Both the position numbers and the translations under genes were made by a program. A DNA stretch of 40,181 nt. Source: Candidatus Gastranaerophilales bacterium. Lineage in GTDB: Bacteria > Cyanobacteriota > Vampirovibrionia > Gastranaerophilales > Gastranaerophilaceae. This document shows positions 16,898-24,689 of this stretch, piece after piece. Numbering within the stretch: the stretch's first letter is position 1; the number at the start of each line of letters is the position of its first letter. The notes under the pieces were generated by a model that saw nothing but the letters and a program-made list of their open reading frames with translations, was not told the origin of the DNA and ran no database searches. The stretch is from positions 1 to 40,181 of the forward strand of contig CALUVL010000018.1 of NCBI GenBank assembly GCA_944324225.1, given 5' to 3'.

Positions 16898-17116
16898 ATG
16901 GGAAAAGCTAAAAAGAGAAGTCTTCATTTGGGTATTAATAATCGTTTTGACAAATTAAGCAGGAATGAGGCTGTTTTGCATGTTATTGATATGCTTAAAT
17001 CCGGTGATAAGGATGTTTATGGACTTGTTACATTGTTCGGTTTTACAGCTGAAGAGCTTCTGGAAGCAGGTGCAAGCTACGAAGATGTTAAAGTACTCGG
17101 AGGCATTCTCGATTGA
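16898..17116 (+). CDS. Unknown 72-residue protein
   Basis: Not recognised. It starts MGKAKKRSLHLGINNRFDKLS, then a helical acidic part (EAVLHVIDMLKSGDKDVYGL) and a C-terminal FTAEELLEAGASYEDVKVLGG that looks like a small helical repeat or domain. I prefer the ATG at 16898 over one at 16856 inside the kinase gene because a GGAG lies upstream and the first residues are basic as in many small proteins. Its stop overlaps the start of the next gene by four bases (TTGA), so it is coupled to the prenyltransferase. Confidence 0.6.
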   Translation: MGKAKKRSLHLGINNRFDKLSRNEAVLHVIDMLKSGDKDVYGLVTLFGFTAEELLEAGASYEDVKVLGGILD

Positions 17117-18060
17117 TAAGTATTAAGGGAATTTTGTGTGTTGTGAAAAATTCAAGATGGTATTCTTCAGATATGACGATATTTTCTTGTCTGGTCTGTT
17201 TTTTATATGCATTAGGCGCAAAAGGTGATGTCATCAACGGAATTTTAGCTTTTATTGGTATTTTGTTTGCCCATATGGCAACTAACTTGTTTGATGATTA
17301 TTTTGATTACAAAGTTTTATTTCAAAATCCGAGGGCGAGCGAGTTTACACCTGAGGTAAAGTGCGATTATCTTCGTAAAAATTTTGCGACTTTAAAGGAT
17401 TTGTTGGTTGTAATTTGTTTGTATTGCTTGACAGCTCTTTGTATCGGTGGAGTTTTGGTTTTAAGAGCTGGAGTGCCGGTTTTGTGGTTTGCACTTATAG
17501 GTGGCGCTATTGTTCTTGCATATCCCATGTTTTCAAGAATCGGATTAAGCGAAGTCGCAGTAGGTATTGCATTTGGACCGTTGCTGTTTGAGGGTATGTA
17601 TTATGTAATGACAAAAAGTTTTTCTGTTGGAGTTATGATATTGGGGCTTTCTGTTGTTATGTTTACAATAGGTGTTATGTATGTTCATACGCTTTTGGAT
17701 TATGAAAGCGACAGTGCTGCAGGTAAATATACGTTCGCTTTGCGCTTGAACAACAAAGACAGGGCTTATAAATTTTTCTGGATAATTTATATTTTAGGAT
17801 ATATTTTTCTTATTATTTTTTCATTTTTAGAGAAAAATTATTTCCCTCTTGCAGGATTGTTTTCATTTCCGTTAATTATAACTTTGTATAAAGCGGTGAT
17901 AGGCTACAATTCACCAGAAAATTATATGAGAGATGTCGCATATTTAAGAGTATTAAAAAGTTCTACAAGAGTAATGGCCTTTTTTGCTTTTCTCGTTGCC
18001 GTTGGTTTGTTTTTTAATCTGCTGGTTAAATTCTATCTGCCAGAGCCGATTGTGATTTAA
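17113..18060 (+). CDS. UbiA-family membrane prenyltransferase
   Basis: About 315 residues with eight or nine hydrophobic spans. Both aspartate-rich motifs of the family are present: NLFDDYFDYK (N-xxx-D-xxx-D, about residues 58-67) and LLDYESDSAAGKYT (about 195-208), which bind the prenyl diphosphate through Mg. The acceptor is unknown; MenA-like, quinone, protoheme or lipid acceptors are all possible. The start is uncertain: TTG at 17113 overlaps the preceding stop, while TTG or GTG codons at 17134 and 17143 follow an AAGGGA that could be the real ribosome site. The gene ends exactly where the convergent pilin-like gene ends, with no spacer and no visible terminator. Confidence 0.85.
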   Translation: MISIKGILCVVKNSRWYSSDMTIFSCLVCFLYALGAKGDVINGILAFIGILFAHMATNLFDDYFDYKVLFQNPRASEFTPEVKCDYLRKNFATLKDLLVVICLYCLTALCIGGVLVLRAGVPVLWFALIGGAIVLAYPMFSRIGLSEVAVGIAFGPLLFEGMYYVMTKSFSVGVMILGLSVVMFTIGVMYVHTLLDYESDSAAGKYTFALRLNNKDRAYKFFWIIYILGYIFLIIFSFLEKNYFPLAGLFSFPLIITLYKAVIGYNSPENYMRDVAYLRVLKSSTRVMAFFAFLVAVGLFFNLLVKFYLPEPIVI

Positions 18061-18794
18061 CTAAAATTTGATAGGATAATCTTTCGGAATTCTGTAATTG
18101 TTACATTCTATCAAGGCAGAACAGGTTATTGAGGGTGTGTATCCCTCATTTCCGTTAATGGAAGATCCAGTTCCTCTTTCGCATAAATCAATCATTTGGG
18201 CTCTTGTCTTTAATCCGCTGCAAAAAGTTTTGTTTTTAGGGTAGTCCATTGTGCTTGTTACAAGATATTTCTTAAAATCATCTATAATAAGATTTACCGT
18301 AAATACGTTTTTGCCCATAACATATCTGTTGGCACCTGTTTCAAGATAAATGATAAAAACTCCACGGCGTTGTGTAGTATAACTTGTTTTACCACCATAA
18401 AAAGCAAAGGCAATACCGTTTTTTAGTATGAATTTTGGATCTATATTGTTAGCATATACTTCTGTACCTTTGCTGTTGTATATTGTGTTGTTACAAATAT
18501 CTTTCGGGTTATCAATTTTTTTTAACTCACATTCGTGTTCAACTTCAAGGTAAGGTGCTATATACCTTTTAAAAGTGTCTCCGGCTCCGTTTTCAATCCC
18601 CCAGTTTTCAGGTCTGTCATTTTTTACAGAAGACAGTAAAATCGCCTGATTAAGCATACTAATAGCTTTTTTAGTTCTGTTTCTACAACGGCTTTCCTGT
18701 AGCCCTGAATCATAACAGGAAATGTCATTGCTGCGACAACTCCTATAATTCCGAGCGTAATTAATACTTCTGCCATTGTAAACGCTTTTTTCAT
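18061..18794 (-). pseudogene. Type IV pilin-like protein with a one-base frameshift
   Basis: From the ATG at 18794 (perfect AGGAGG upstream) the frame reads MKKAFTMAEVLITLGIIGVV, a class III prepilin signal (cleavage expected after KKA; E5 present; Ala instead of Gly at -1). It then runs into a wrong frame after ETELKK. The rest of the protein, from MLNQAILLSSVKND to the stop at 18061, is intact in another frame. Adding one A to the A6 run (18667-18672, T on the plus strand) restores ETELKKAISMLNQAIL and a 244-residue pilin-like protein with several cysteines. So it is either a true frameshift, a slippage-controlled gene or a base-calling error in a homopolymer. Similar single pilin-like proteins are common in two-membrane bacteria with type IV pili or type II secretion. 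Confidence 0.8.
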
Positions 18795-18836
18795 TCTATC
18801 CTCCTGTGCTAATAAAACTATTAAATAAAAAAATAT

Positions 18837-18852
18837 GTGATTAATTAATCAC
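18837..18852. promoter_or_regulatory. 16-bp perfect palindrome, candidate operator
   Basis: GTGATTAATTAATCAC reads the same on both strands. It lies between the divergent pilin-like and xre genes, in the -35 region of the predicted xre promoter (TATAAT at 18875-18880) and about 45 bp upstream of the pilin start. The XRE protein next door is the natural candidate to bind it and repress itself and perhaps the pilin gene. Confidence 0.55.
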
Positions 18853-18874
18853 AGAATAATAAGAATTATATACT

Positions 18875-18880
18875 TATAAT
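18875..18880 (+). promoter_or_regulatory. -10 box of a probable leaderless xre mRNA
   Basis: A perfect TATAAT ends seven bases before the ATG at 18888, and no Shine-Dalgarno sequence lies between. The start point would fall at or next to the A of ATG. No good -35 is present, which fits dependence on or control at the adjacent palindrome. Confidence 0.5.
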
Positions 18881-18887
18881 CAAATTT

Positions 18888-19118
18888 ATGCAAGATATAA
18901 AAAACTATGATGCTCAAATTCGCTTAAATATTAGAAATTTAAGAAAACAACGCGGGCTTTCTCAGGAAAAACTTGCTGAATTGCTTGACAGCAGCAGAGA
19001 GCATATTAACAGAATGGAAAGCGGTAAAGATAATATAAGTCTTTTGTTTTTTATAAAACTTGCAAGTGTGTTTGAAATTTCTCTGGATGAGCTTGCCGGA
19101 TTTAAGATTAAAAAATAA
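18888..19118 (+). CDS. XRE-family helix-turn-helix regulator
   Basis: A 76-residue protein that is almost entirely one HTH domain: IRLNIRNLRKQRGLSQEKLAELLDSSREHINRMESGKDNISLLFFIKLASVFEISLDELAGF. The recognition helix is in SSREHINRMESG. No other domain is present, as in small phage- or plasmid-style repressors and chromosomal single-domain regulators. It is divergent from the pilin-like gene and flanks the 16-bp palindrome, so autoregulation is likely. It ends 70 bp before lysA, with no strong terminator between, so some read-through to lysA is possible. Confidence 0.88.
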   Translation: MQDIKNYDAQIRLNIRNLRKQRGLSQEKLAELLDSSREHINRMESGKDNISLLFFIKLASVFEISLDELAGFKIKK

Positions 19119-19189
19119 TATAGTATTCTTCAAAAAATATTATCTCTGTGCTATTTTTATAGTATGAATAGATATTAAGAGGATTGCAA

Positions 19190-20515
19190 ATGGAGAGCAC
19201 AAATCAGTTTTTGAAACCGCTTACGGCAAAGAGAAATGACGCAGGTAACCTTGAAATTGGAGGATGTGATCTTGTTGAACTTGCCGAAAAATATGGTACC
19301 CCGCTTTATGTCATAGATGAACAGACCTTAAGAAGTATTTGTGCCGATTACAAAAAGGCTTTTTCAAAGTATCAAAAAGTAAATATGATGTTTGCTTCAA
19401 AATCTCTTTGTACAATGGCTACCTCTGCAATATTGGCACAAGAAGGCTTCGGTTTTGATGTTGTGTCAGCCGGCGAAATTTATACTGTTTACAAAGCCGG
19501 AGTTGATATGTCTAAAGTGCTCTTTAACGGGAATAATAAATCGTACGAAGAGCTAAATTTGGCATTAGAGCTTGGTGTCGGAAGAATTTCAGTAGATAAT
19601 TTCTTTGAAATTGATTTACTCAATGAAGTTGCAAAATCCCATGACAAGACTGTTGATATTTTGTTAAGAATTACGCCCGGGATTGAATGTCATACGCATG
19701 AATATATTCAAACGGGCCATCTTGATTCAAAATTTGGGTTTGATTTAACTCAAATTGATGATGCTGTTGATTTGATACTAGGCCGTTGTAAAAAATTAAA
19801 AATTCACGGACTTCATGCGCATATCGGGTCACAGATTTTTGAAACGAAAGTTTATAGTGATGAGATTGGAATTCTTATAAAGGAAATTGCACGTCTGGAT
19901 GAAAAATTCAACCTCAAGCTCAATGAAATCAATATAGGAGGAGGACTCGGAGTTAAATATACTGATGAAGACTGTCCGCCTTCTGTTTATGATATTGCGG
20001 ATGTACTAGTAGAAAGTCTTGAAAATAATATTGAAAAATTTGGTATTGACTCTCCGGCGTTGTTTATAGAACCGGGAAGAAGCATAATTTCTACAGCTGG
20101 AGTAACGTTATATACAGTAGGAAGTTCAAAGCAAGTTCCAAAAGGCAAAAAATACGTTGCAGTGGACGGCGGTATGGCAGATAATCCAAGACCATCTATG
20201 TATCAGGCAAAATATTTTGCTGAGGTCGCAAATTTTAAAGAAGACTTGCCTTTACAAACCGTTACAATTGCAGGAAGATTTTGCGAAAGCGGCGATATTT
20301 TAATTAAAGATATTACTCTGCCTGAACTCTTTGAAGGAAATATTCTGTGTGTATTCAATACAGGTGCTTATAATTATTCAATGGCTTCAAATTATAACAG
20401 AGTACAAAAATCTCAAATGGTTCTTGTAAATAATTCAAAATCTGATATTATAGTAAGTAGAGAGACATTAGATGATTTAATTTCTCATGATGTTATTCCG
20501 GATAGGTTAAAATAA
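19190..20515 (+). CDS. lysA: Diaminopimelate decarboxylase
   Basis: A 441-residue PLP enzyme (alanine-racemase fold) that converts meso-diaminopimelate to lysine. The PLP lysine is K71 in MMFASKSLCT. Other motifs are HAHIGSQIFE, NIGGGLGVKY (phosphate binding), FIEPGRSIIS, GRFCESGDIL (active-site Cys) and GAYNYSMASNYN. Length matches the family. The ATG at 19190 is chosen because AAGAGGA lies six bases upstream; an in-frame TTG two codons earlier is too close to it. The cdaA gene starts immediately after the stop, so lysA and cdaA share a transcript. Confidence 0.95.
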   Translation: MESTNQFLKPLTAKRNDAGNLEIGGCDLVELAEKYGTPLYVIDEQTLRSICADYKKAFSKYQKVNMMFASKSLCTMATSAILAQEGFGFDVVSAGEIYTVYKAGVDMSKVLFNGNNKSYEELNLALELGVGRISVDNFFEIDLLNEVAKSHDKTVDILLRITPGIECHTHEYIQTGHLDSKFGFDLTQIDDAVDLILGRCKKLKIHGLHAHIGSQIFETKVYSDEIGILIKEIARLDEKFNLKLNEINIGGGLGVKYTDEDCPPSVYDIADVLVESLENNIEKFGIDSPALFIEPGRSIISTAGVTLYTVGSSKQVPKGKKYVAVDGGMADNPRPSMYQAKYFAEVANFKEDLPLQTVTIAGRFCESGDILIKDITLPELFEGNILCVFNTGAYNYSMASNYNRVQKSQMVLVNNSKSDIIVSRETLDDLISHDVIPDRLK

Positions 20516-21418
20516 ATGTTTGATGAGCTTTTAAAATATATTCAAATGCAAATAGGTATGCTGGATTTGTCCTTTAGTGGAACAAATTTCATAGAAATTT
20601 TTATAATAGCTTTTATTTTGTTAGTATTTTATAAAAAATTCATCAAAAATACACAGTCTGAAAAATTTGTAAAGGGAGCTTTTGTTCTGGTTTTCCTGTG
20701 GATATTTTCGGAAATTTTAATCAGGTTTGATTTGAAAATCCTCGGTGTGTTCTTAAAGTCAATAGTAATGCTTGTATCTTTGAGTTTGATTGTCATATTT
20801 CAGCCTGAATTGAGAAGATTTCTCGGGTATCTAGGGCAGGCAGATTTGATTTCAAAAGTTTTTGGCGGTGGTAACAGACACAGTGATGAAAAAATCGATG
20901 TTATAAAAGAATTGATTGAAGCAGTTAAATTTTTGTCTAAATCTCATACCGGTGCATTGATTGTGTTTCAGAGTGATTTAAGCAATACTTATTATGATGT
21001 TGGCACAAAACTTAATGCAGATGTTTCAACAGAATTGTTGCTCACTATATTTCATCCGAACACTCCGCTTCATGACGGTGCTGTTGTTATTAACGGTAGC
21101 AAAATAATTTCTGCGGGCGTACTTCTGCCACTTACAGAAGATCCAAAGTTAAGCTGGAAATACGGAACACGTCATCGTGCAGCTATCGGTATGACTGAAA
21201 CAAGTAATGCTGCTTGTCTTGTAGTTTCTGAAGAAACCGGAGATGTGTCAATAGCACTTGACGGAACTTTGAAAAAATATGAGGATCTTGTTTCATTAAA
21301 GCAGGACTTGGAAAAAATTCTTGGTTATAAAAATTCCGAAGATATGAACGACAAAAAAACAATATTTAAAATTAATAACCTTCTGGCTATCAGAAAAACT
21401 GATTCCAAAGCAGATTAA
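20516..21418 (+). CDS. cdaA: Membrane diadenylate cyclase (c-di-AMP synthase)
   Basis: Makes cyclic di-AMP from two ATP. The N-terminal 100 residues hold three hydrophobic spans (about 23-40, 53-70, 75-95), then the DAC domain with the catalytic DGA (187-189, in PLHDGAVVINGS) and the ATP-binding RHR (219-221, in GTRHRAAIGMTE). At 300 residues it is slightly longer than Bacillus CdaA because of a charged C-terminal tail. The ATG follows the lysA stop directly, and no strong ribosome site is seen, so translation is probably coupled. The cyclase regulator CdaR and glmM, usual Firmicutes neighbours, are absent; a phosphodiesterase, pgpH, lies 6 kb downstream. Confidence 0.95.
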   Translation: MFDELLKYIQMQIGMLDLSFSGTNFIEIFIIAFILLVFYKKFIKNTQSEKFVKGAFVLVFLWIFSEILIRFDLKILGVFLKSIVMLVSLSLIVIFQPELRRFLGYLGQADLISKVFGGGNRHSDEKIDVIKELIEAVKFLSKSHTGALIVFQSDLSNTYYDVGTKLNADVSTELLLTIFHPNTPLHDGAVVINGSKIISAGVLLPLTEDPKLSWKYGTRHRAAIGMTETSNAACLVVSEETGDVSIALDGTLKKYEDLVSLKQDLEKILGYKNSEDMNDKKTIFKINNLLAIRKTDSKAD

Positions 21419-21436
21419 AAGAAAGAAGTATAAAAG

Positions 21437-22309
21437 ATGCCCGAAAGAAAAATATCATTTAAAGAAATGTCCATGTTTGTGATAAATAAGTTATTCTTTT
21501 TAGCTTTCGGGGCTTTTATAGCGGCCTTTGCGCTTGAGTGTTTTCTTGTACCAAATAATATTATTGACGGCGGGATTGTAGGTATTTCAATGATTTTGAG
21601 CTACATTACAAAGTACAACCTAGGGCTTTTAATTTTAATATTGAATATTCCTTTTTTGTGTCTTGCTTTTACTAAAATGGGTAAATATTTTGTATTCCAG
21701 ACTCTTTATGCCGTAACGATGCTTGCAATTGGTATTAATATTTTTCAGGCTTACCACATAACGAATGACCTTTTGTTAGCAACAGTTTTCGGAGGAATAA
21801 TTTTAGGAACAGGTGTAGGTATTGTTCTTAAAAATGAAGGGTCACTTGACGGAACAGAAATTATGTCACTTGTGCTTTCTAAAAAGTTTGGTTTATCTGT
21901 CGGTGAAATTATTATGGCGTTTAATGTTATAATTTATTTTTGCTCCGGTCTTGTGCTCGGGTGGAATAAGGCTATGTATTCGGTTTTGACATATTTTATA
22001 GCTTACAGAGTTATTGATATTGTTTTGGAAGGTTTGAATTCTTCTAAATCTGTTCGGATTATCAGTGATAAAGCTTATGAAATTGGTCAGGAGCTTATTG
22101 ATAAATTTGAAATAAGTGTTACTTACCTGAAAGGTGTTGGCGGATATTCCAAGCAGGAAAAAACTCTGATATATTGTGTAGTGTCAAGGCTTGAGCTCAC
22201 AAAGGTGAAAGAAGTAGTAAAAGAGTTCGACTCAAAAGCTTTTATGTCAATTGTTGATGTGCATGAAACTTATGGATCCCGAATGGGTAAGCATATTGAT
22301 AAAATTTAA
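21437..22309 (+). CDS. YitT-family membrane protein
   Basis: A 290-residue protein with five or six spans in the N-terminal two thirds (DUF161; FLAFGAFIAAFALECFLVPNNIIDGGIVGISMILSY pattern) and a soluble C-terminal DUF2179 domain (VTYLKGVGGYSKQEKTLIYC, then SIVDVHETYGSR). The family is widespread and its transported substrate, if any, is unknown. It starts 18 bp after cdaA with an AAAGAAAG site and is probably in the lysA-cdaA operon. Confidence 0.92.
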   Translation: MPERKISFKEMSMFVINKLFFLAFGAFIAAFALECFLVPNNIIDGGIVGISMILSYITKYNLGLLILILNIPFLCLAFTKMGKYFVFQTLYAVTMLAIGINIFQAYHITNDLLLATVFGGIILGTGVGIVLKNEGSLDGTEIMSLVLSKKFGLSVGEIIMAFNVIIYFCSGLVLGWNKAMYSVLTYFIAYRVIDIVLEGLNSSKSVRIISDKAYEIGQELIDKFEISVTYLKGVGGYSKQEKTLIYCVVSRLELTKVKEVVKEFDSKAFMSIVDVHETYGSRMGKHIDKI

Positions 22310-22393
22310 CATATAGACAATATTTTTAGAATATAATATAATACTAAAAGTTGTATGACAGAAGAACTTAAGAAAGTTCGGAAGGATAAAAAA

Positions 22394-22741
22394 ATGGCAA
22401 AAAATACAGATATGGTTCCTATAGAAGTAAGTATTTTGACAGTTGACCATGATATTAAAGGGGTTGTTTATGTGTCAAAATATACAAATACAAACAGGGA
22501 GTTGACTGATTTGTTGAATGACAAAGAAAGACGTTTTCTGGCAGTGACAAATGCTGAAATTTATCCTAGAAATGCTGGTCAGTCGCCCCGTAAGTATAAT
22601 TTTTTAGAAATTCATATGGATTATGTATTGATGGTTCATCCGTCGACACAGGCTGTTTTTAAAGACTCGGGCAAAACACAGGAAGATATTGCACGTTTCA
22701 GGGATTTGCGGATGAAGTTAAATCAGACAAAACCGTTTTAA
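22394..22741 (+). CDS. Conserved-looking 115-residue protein of unknown function
   Basis: I do not recognise a function. The ATG at 22394 follows GAAGGA at good spacing; the frame also opens at 22355 but that ATG has no ribosome site. The protein has a compact beta-rich pattern (MVPIEVSILTVDHDIKGVVYVSKY, then RRFLAVTNAEIY, then YNFLEIHMDYVLMVHPS) ending in a basic helix (DIARFRDLRMKLNQTKPF). It looks like a small single-domain cytoplasmic protein, possibly of the kind that senses or binds something. The terminator at 22750-22773 closes this unit. Confidence 0.7.
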   Translation: MAKNTDMVPIEVSILTVDHDIKGVVYVSKYTNTNRELTDLLNDKERRFLAVTNAEIYPRNAGQSPRKYNFLEIHMDYVLMVHPSTQAVFKDSGKTQEDIARFRDLRMKLNQTKPF

Positions 22742-22749
22742 AATTTGTG

Positions 22750-22773
22750 AAAGGTGCGATAAGCACCTTTTTT
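22750..22773 (+). terminator. Intrinsic terminator before serA
   Basis: AAGGTGC (22751-22757) and GCACCTT (22763-22769), with a GATAA loop and six T (22768-22773). It separates the lysA-cdaA-yitT unit from the dehydrogenase gene. Confidence 0.85.
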
Positions 22774-22806
22774 AGTTCGTTGATTGAGGTAAAAAAGGAG
22801 GGGTTA

Positions 22807-23760
22807 ATGAAAGTTTTAATTTTAGATAAGGTTAATGGTATTGCTGAGAAAATTATAAAGGAGTCAGGGGGTGAAGCTGTTGTCATGCCATCTCAATCCG
22901 AAGATGATTTATGCAAAATTATAAATAATTATGACGGAGTAATTGTAAGAAATTCAACCAAAATAACAAAAAAAGTTCTGGAAAATGCCACAAATCTAAA
23001 AATTATAGCGCGTGCAGGTATCGGGGTAGATAATATAGACGTTGAAGCTGCAACTTTAAAGAGAATATGGGTAGTGAATTCGCCAAATGGCAATACAGAA
23101 GCTACAGCAGAGCATACAATAGCTATGATGCTTGCCTGTGCTCGAAATATTCCTCAGAGCTGTGAATGTATAAATTCTGGAAACTATGAACGTTCAAAGT
23201 TTATTGGTGTAGAATTATACGGTAAAAAGCTTGGAATTATAGGGTTTGGCAAGATTGGCAAACGTGTTGCTGAAATTGCCAAGGTGTTGGGGATGAAAAT
23301 TCTTGTATATGATCCATTTGCAGATGTGAAGACTATTCAAGTAAATGGATATGAAAAGATTGATAATTTAGAAAGTCTTTTGCCTGTTTGTGACTTTGTT
23401 ACTGTACACGTTCCTAAAAATAAGGATACAATAGATTTAATAAATGAAGGTAATATCTATAAGATTAAAAAAGGCGCCAGACTTATTAATTGTGCACGAG
23501 GCGGAATTATTAACGAAAAAGCTCTAAAAGAAGCCTTAAACAAAGGACATATAGCAGGGGCAGCCTTGGATGTTTTTGTCGATGAACCGGAAATTCAAAA
23601 ATCTGAATTATACAAATGCAGTAAAAATTTGATTATAGTTCCACACTTGGGCGCAAGTACTCAGGAGGCACAAATCAAAGTTGCTGATGATGTAAGTCAT
23701 CAGGTTGCAGATGTATTGTCTGGCAAATCACCCAAAACTCCTGTTAATAGAATCAGCTGA
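22807..23760 (+). CDS. serA: D-3-phosphoglycerate dehydrogenase-type 2-hydroxyacid dehydrogenase, short form
   Basis: A 317-residue NAD-dependent D-2-hydroxyacid dehydrogenase, most likely phosphoglycerate dehydrogenase, the first step of serine synthesis. Signatures: IIARAGIGVDNIDVEAA, TAEHTIAMMLACAR, the nucleotide-binding GIIGFGKIGKRVAE, NCARGGIINEKAL, ALDVFVDEP (catalytic Glu) and PHLGASTQEAQ (catalytic His). It ends right after the catalytic domain, lacking the C-terminal ACT/ASB regulatory domains found in longer SerA forms. The ATG at 22807 follows AAGGAGG; the frame extends to 22747 but that part overlaps the terminator of the previous gene. PGDH is the best call, but other hydroxyacids cannot be excluded. 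Confidence 0.85.
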   Translation: MKVLILDKVNGIAEKIIKESGGEAVVMPSQSEDDLCKIINNYDGVIVRNSTKITKKVLENATNLKIIARAGIGVDNIDVEAATLKRIWVVNSPNGNTEATAEHTIAMMLACARNIPQSCECINSGNYERSKFIGVELYGKKLGIIGFGKIGKRVAEIAKVLGMKILVYDPFADVKTIQVNGYEKIDNLESLLPVCDFVTVHVPKNKDTIDLINEGNIYKIKKGARLINCARGGIINEKALKEALNKGHIAGAALDVFVDEPEIQKSELYKCSKNLIIVPHLGASTQEAQIKVADDVSHQVADVLSGKSPKTPVNRIS

Positions 23761-23768
23761 GCTCTTAT

Positions 23769-24689
23769 TTATTCAACAGATTGTTTCAAAAGATTGGATT
23801 GTTGAGGCAATGCTTCAGAGGTGTCCTTCTTTTGCACTTTGAGATTGTTAACAGCCTGTTTTAGTAGATTGGATTGTTGAGGTCGATGTGCAATGGCTTG
23901 TTCTTGTTTTGCGATTTTTGTCTTTTCAACAGTTGATTTTAACATACTGCCGGTTTGAGCATGCTGTGGTGCAGATTGATTATTTTTCTGCATATCAGCT
24001 TTTTCATCGGCAGAAATGTTTGTATCATAAGTATTTTTAGTGTCTTTATGAATATGTACTGGTTTATCATTTCGGCACATCCATTCTTTTGTTTTGTCAG
24101 CAAGCGGTGTTGCAATGAATGGTGTTATTATACGTTTGCCTAAAGTTGTTGCTGCAATCAAGGTTGTCAAAGAACCAAATGCCGCAATTGAAGCATCTTT
24201 ATAACTTTCAAATGCTCTATGAAATTCTTGATTTCCTTTAACCTTGCCCGGAAGTTTTTGTTCCATCACAGCCTGAACACTCTTTGATGATTGTCTGTTA
24301 AATAGTTTTCCGAACAATTTGTTGAACATTTTTTCCTGAAAAGCTTTCTTTGAAATAGTATATGTTAATAATATCTGAAGTAATATCATCAGCCCACCGT
24401 TTGCCAGGTCTAAAGCTGCTACGAATTTTCTTTTATCTTCAGGAATTTTTTTGTTATTTAAGCTTTGCTTTACATATAAGTAACACCCGAAACCATCTTT
24501 TAATATTACGGATGCAACTCCTAATCCTGCTATCCAGGCTGCATTTGCTTTAGGATCCTGAAACTTTTGGCAGGCTTTGTCTAAAAATTGGGTTCTGGAA
24601 AGCAGTATATCCGGTTTTTTTAGGCAATAGTTATAACAGGCTTTCATTCCTGCATTTATTCTGTTTGTGATGGGAGAAATAAAACTCAT
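23769..24689 (-). CDS. Unknown membrane-associated protein with C-terminal repeats
   Basis: A 306-residue protein I cannot assign. It has about three hydrophobic stretches (roughly 50-75, 90-115 and 170-195) and a long polar C-terminus where SNLLKQ recurs: QQSNLLKQAVNNLKVQKK and QQSNLLKQSVE, with a related GSMLKSTVEKTK upstream. It begins MSFISPITNRINAG and overlaps the upstream gene by four bases (ATGA), so the two minus-strand genes are one operon and probably act together. No homologous domain is visible. The low-complexity repeat tail suggests a protein-interaction or coiled role. Confidence 0.75.
   Translation of the reverse strand: MSFISPITNRINAGMKACYNYCLKKPDILLSRTQFLDKACQKFQDPKANAAWIAGLGVASVILKDGFGCYLYVKQSLNNKKIPEDKRKFVAALDLANGGLMILLQILLTYTISKKAFQEKMFNKLFGKLFNRQSSKSVQAVMEQKLPGKVKGNQEFHRAFESYKDASIAAFGSLTTLIAATTLGKRIITPFIATPLADKTKEWMCRNDKPVHIHKDTKNTYDTNISADEKADMQKNNQSAPQHAQTGSMLKSTVEKTKIAKQEQAIAHRPQQSNLLKQAVNNLKVQKKDTSEALPQQSNLLKQSVE

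Noticed and set aside
22747-22806. Longer N-terminus for the serA-like gene
   Set aside because: It would overlap the intrinsic terminator 22750-22773; the ATG at 22807 has an AAGGAGG site and the family N-terminus.
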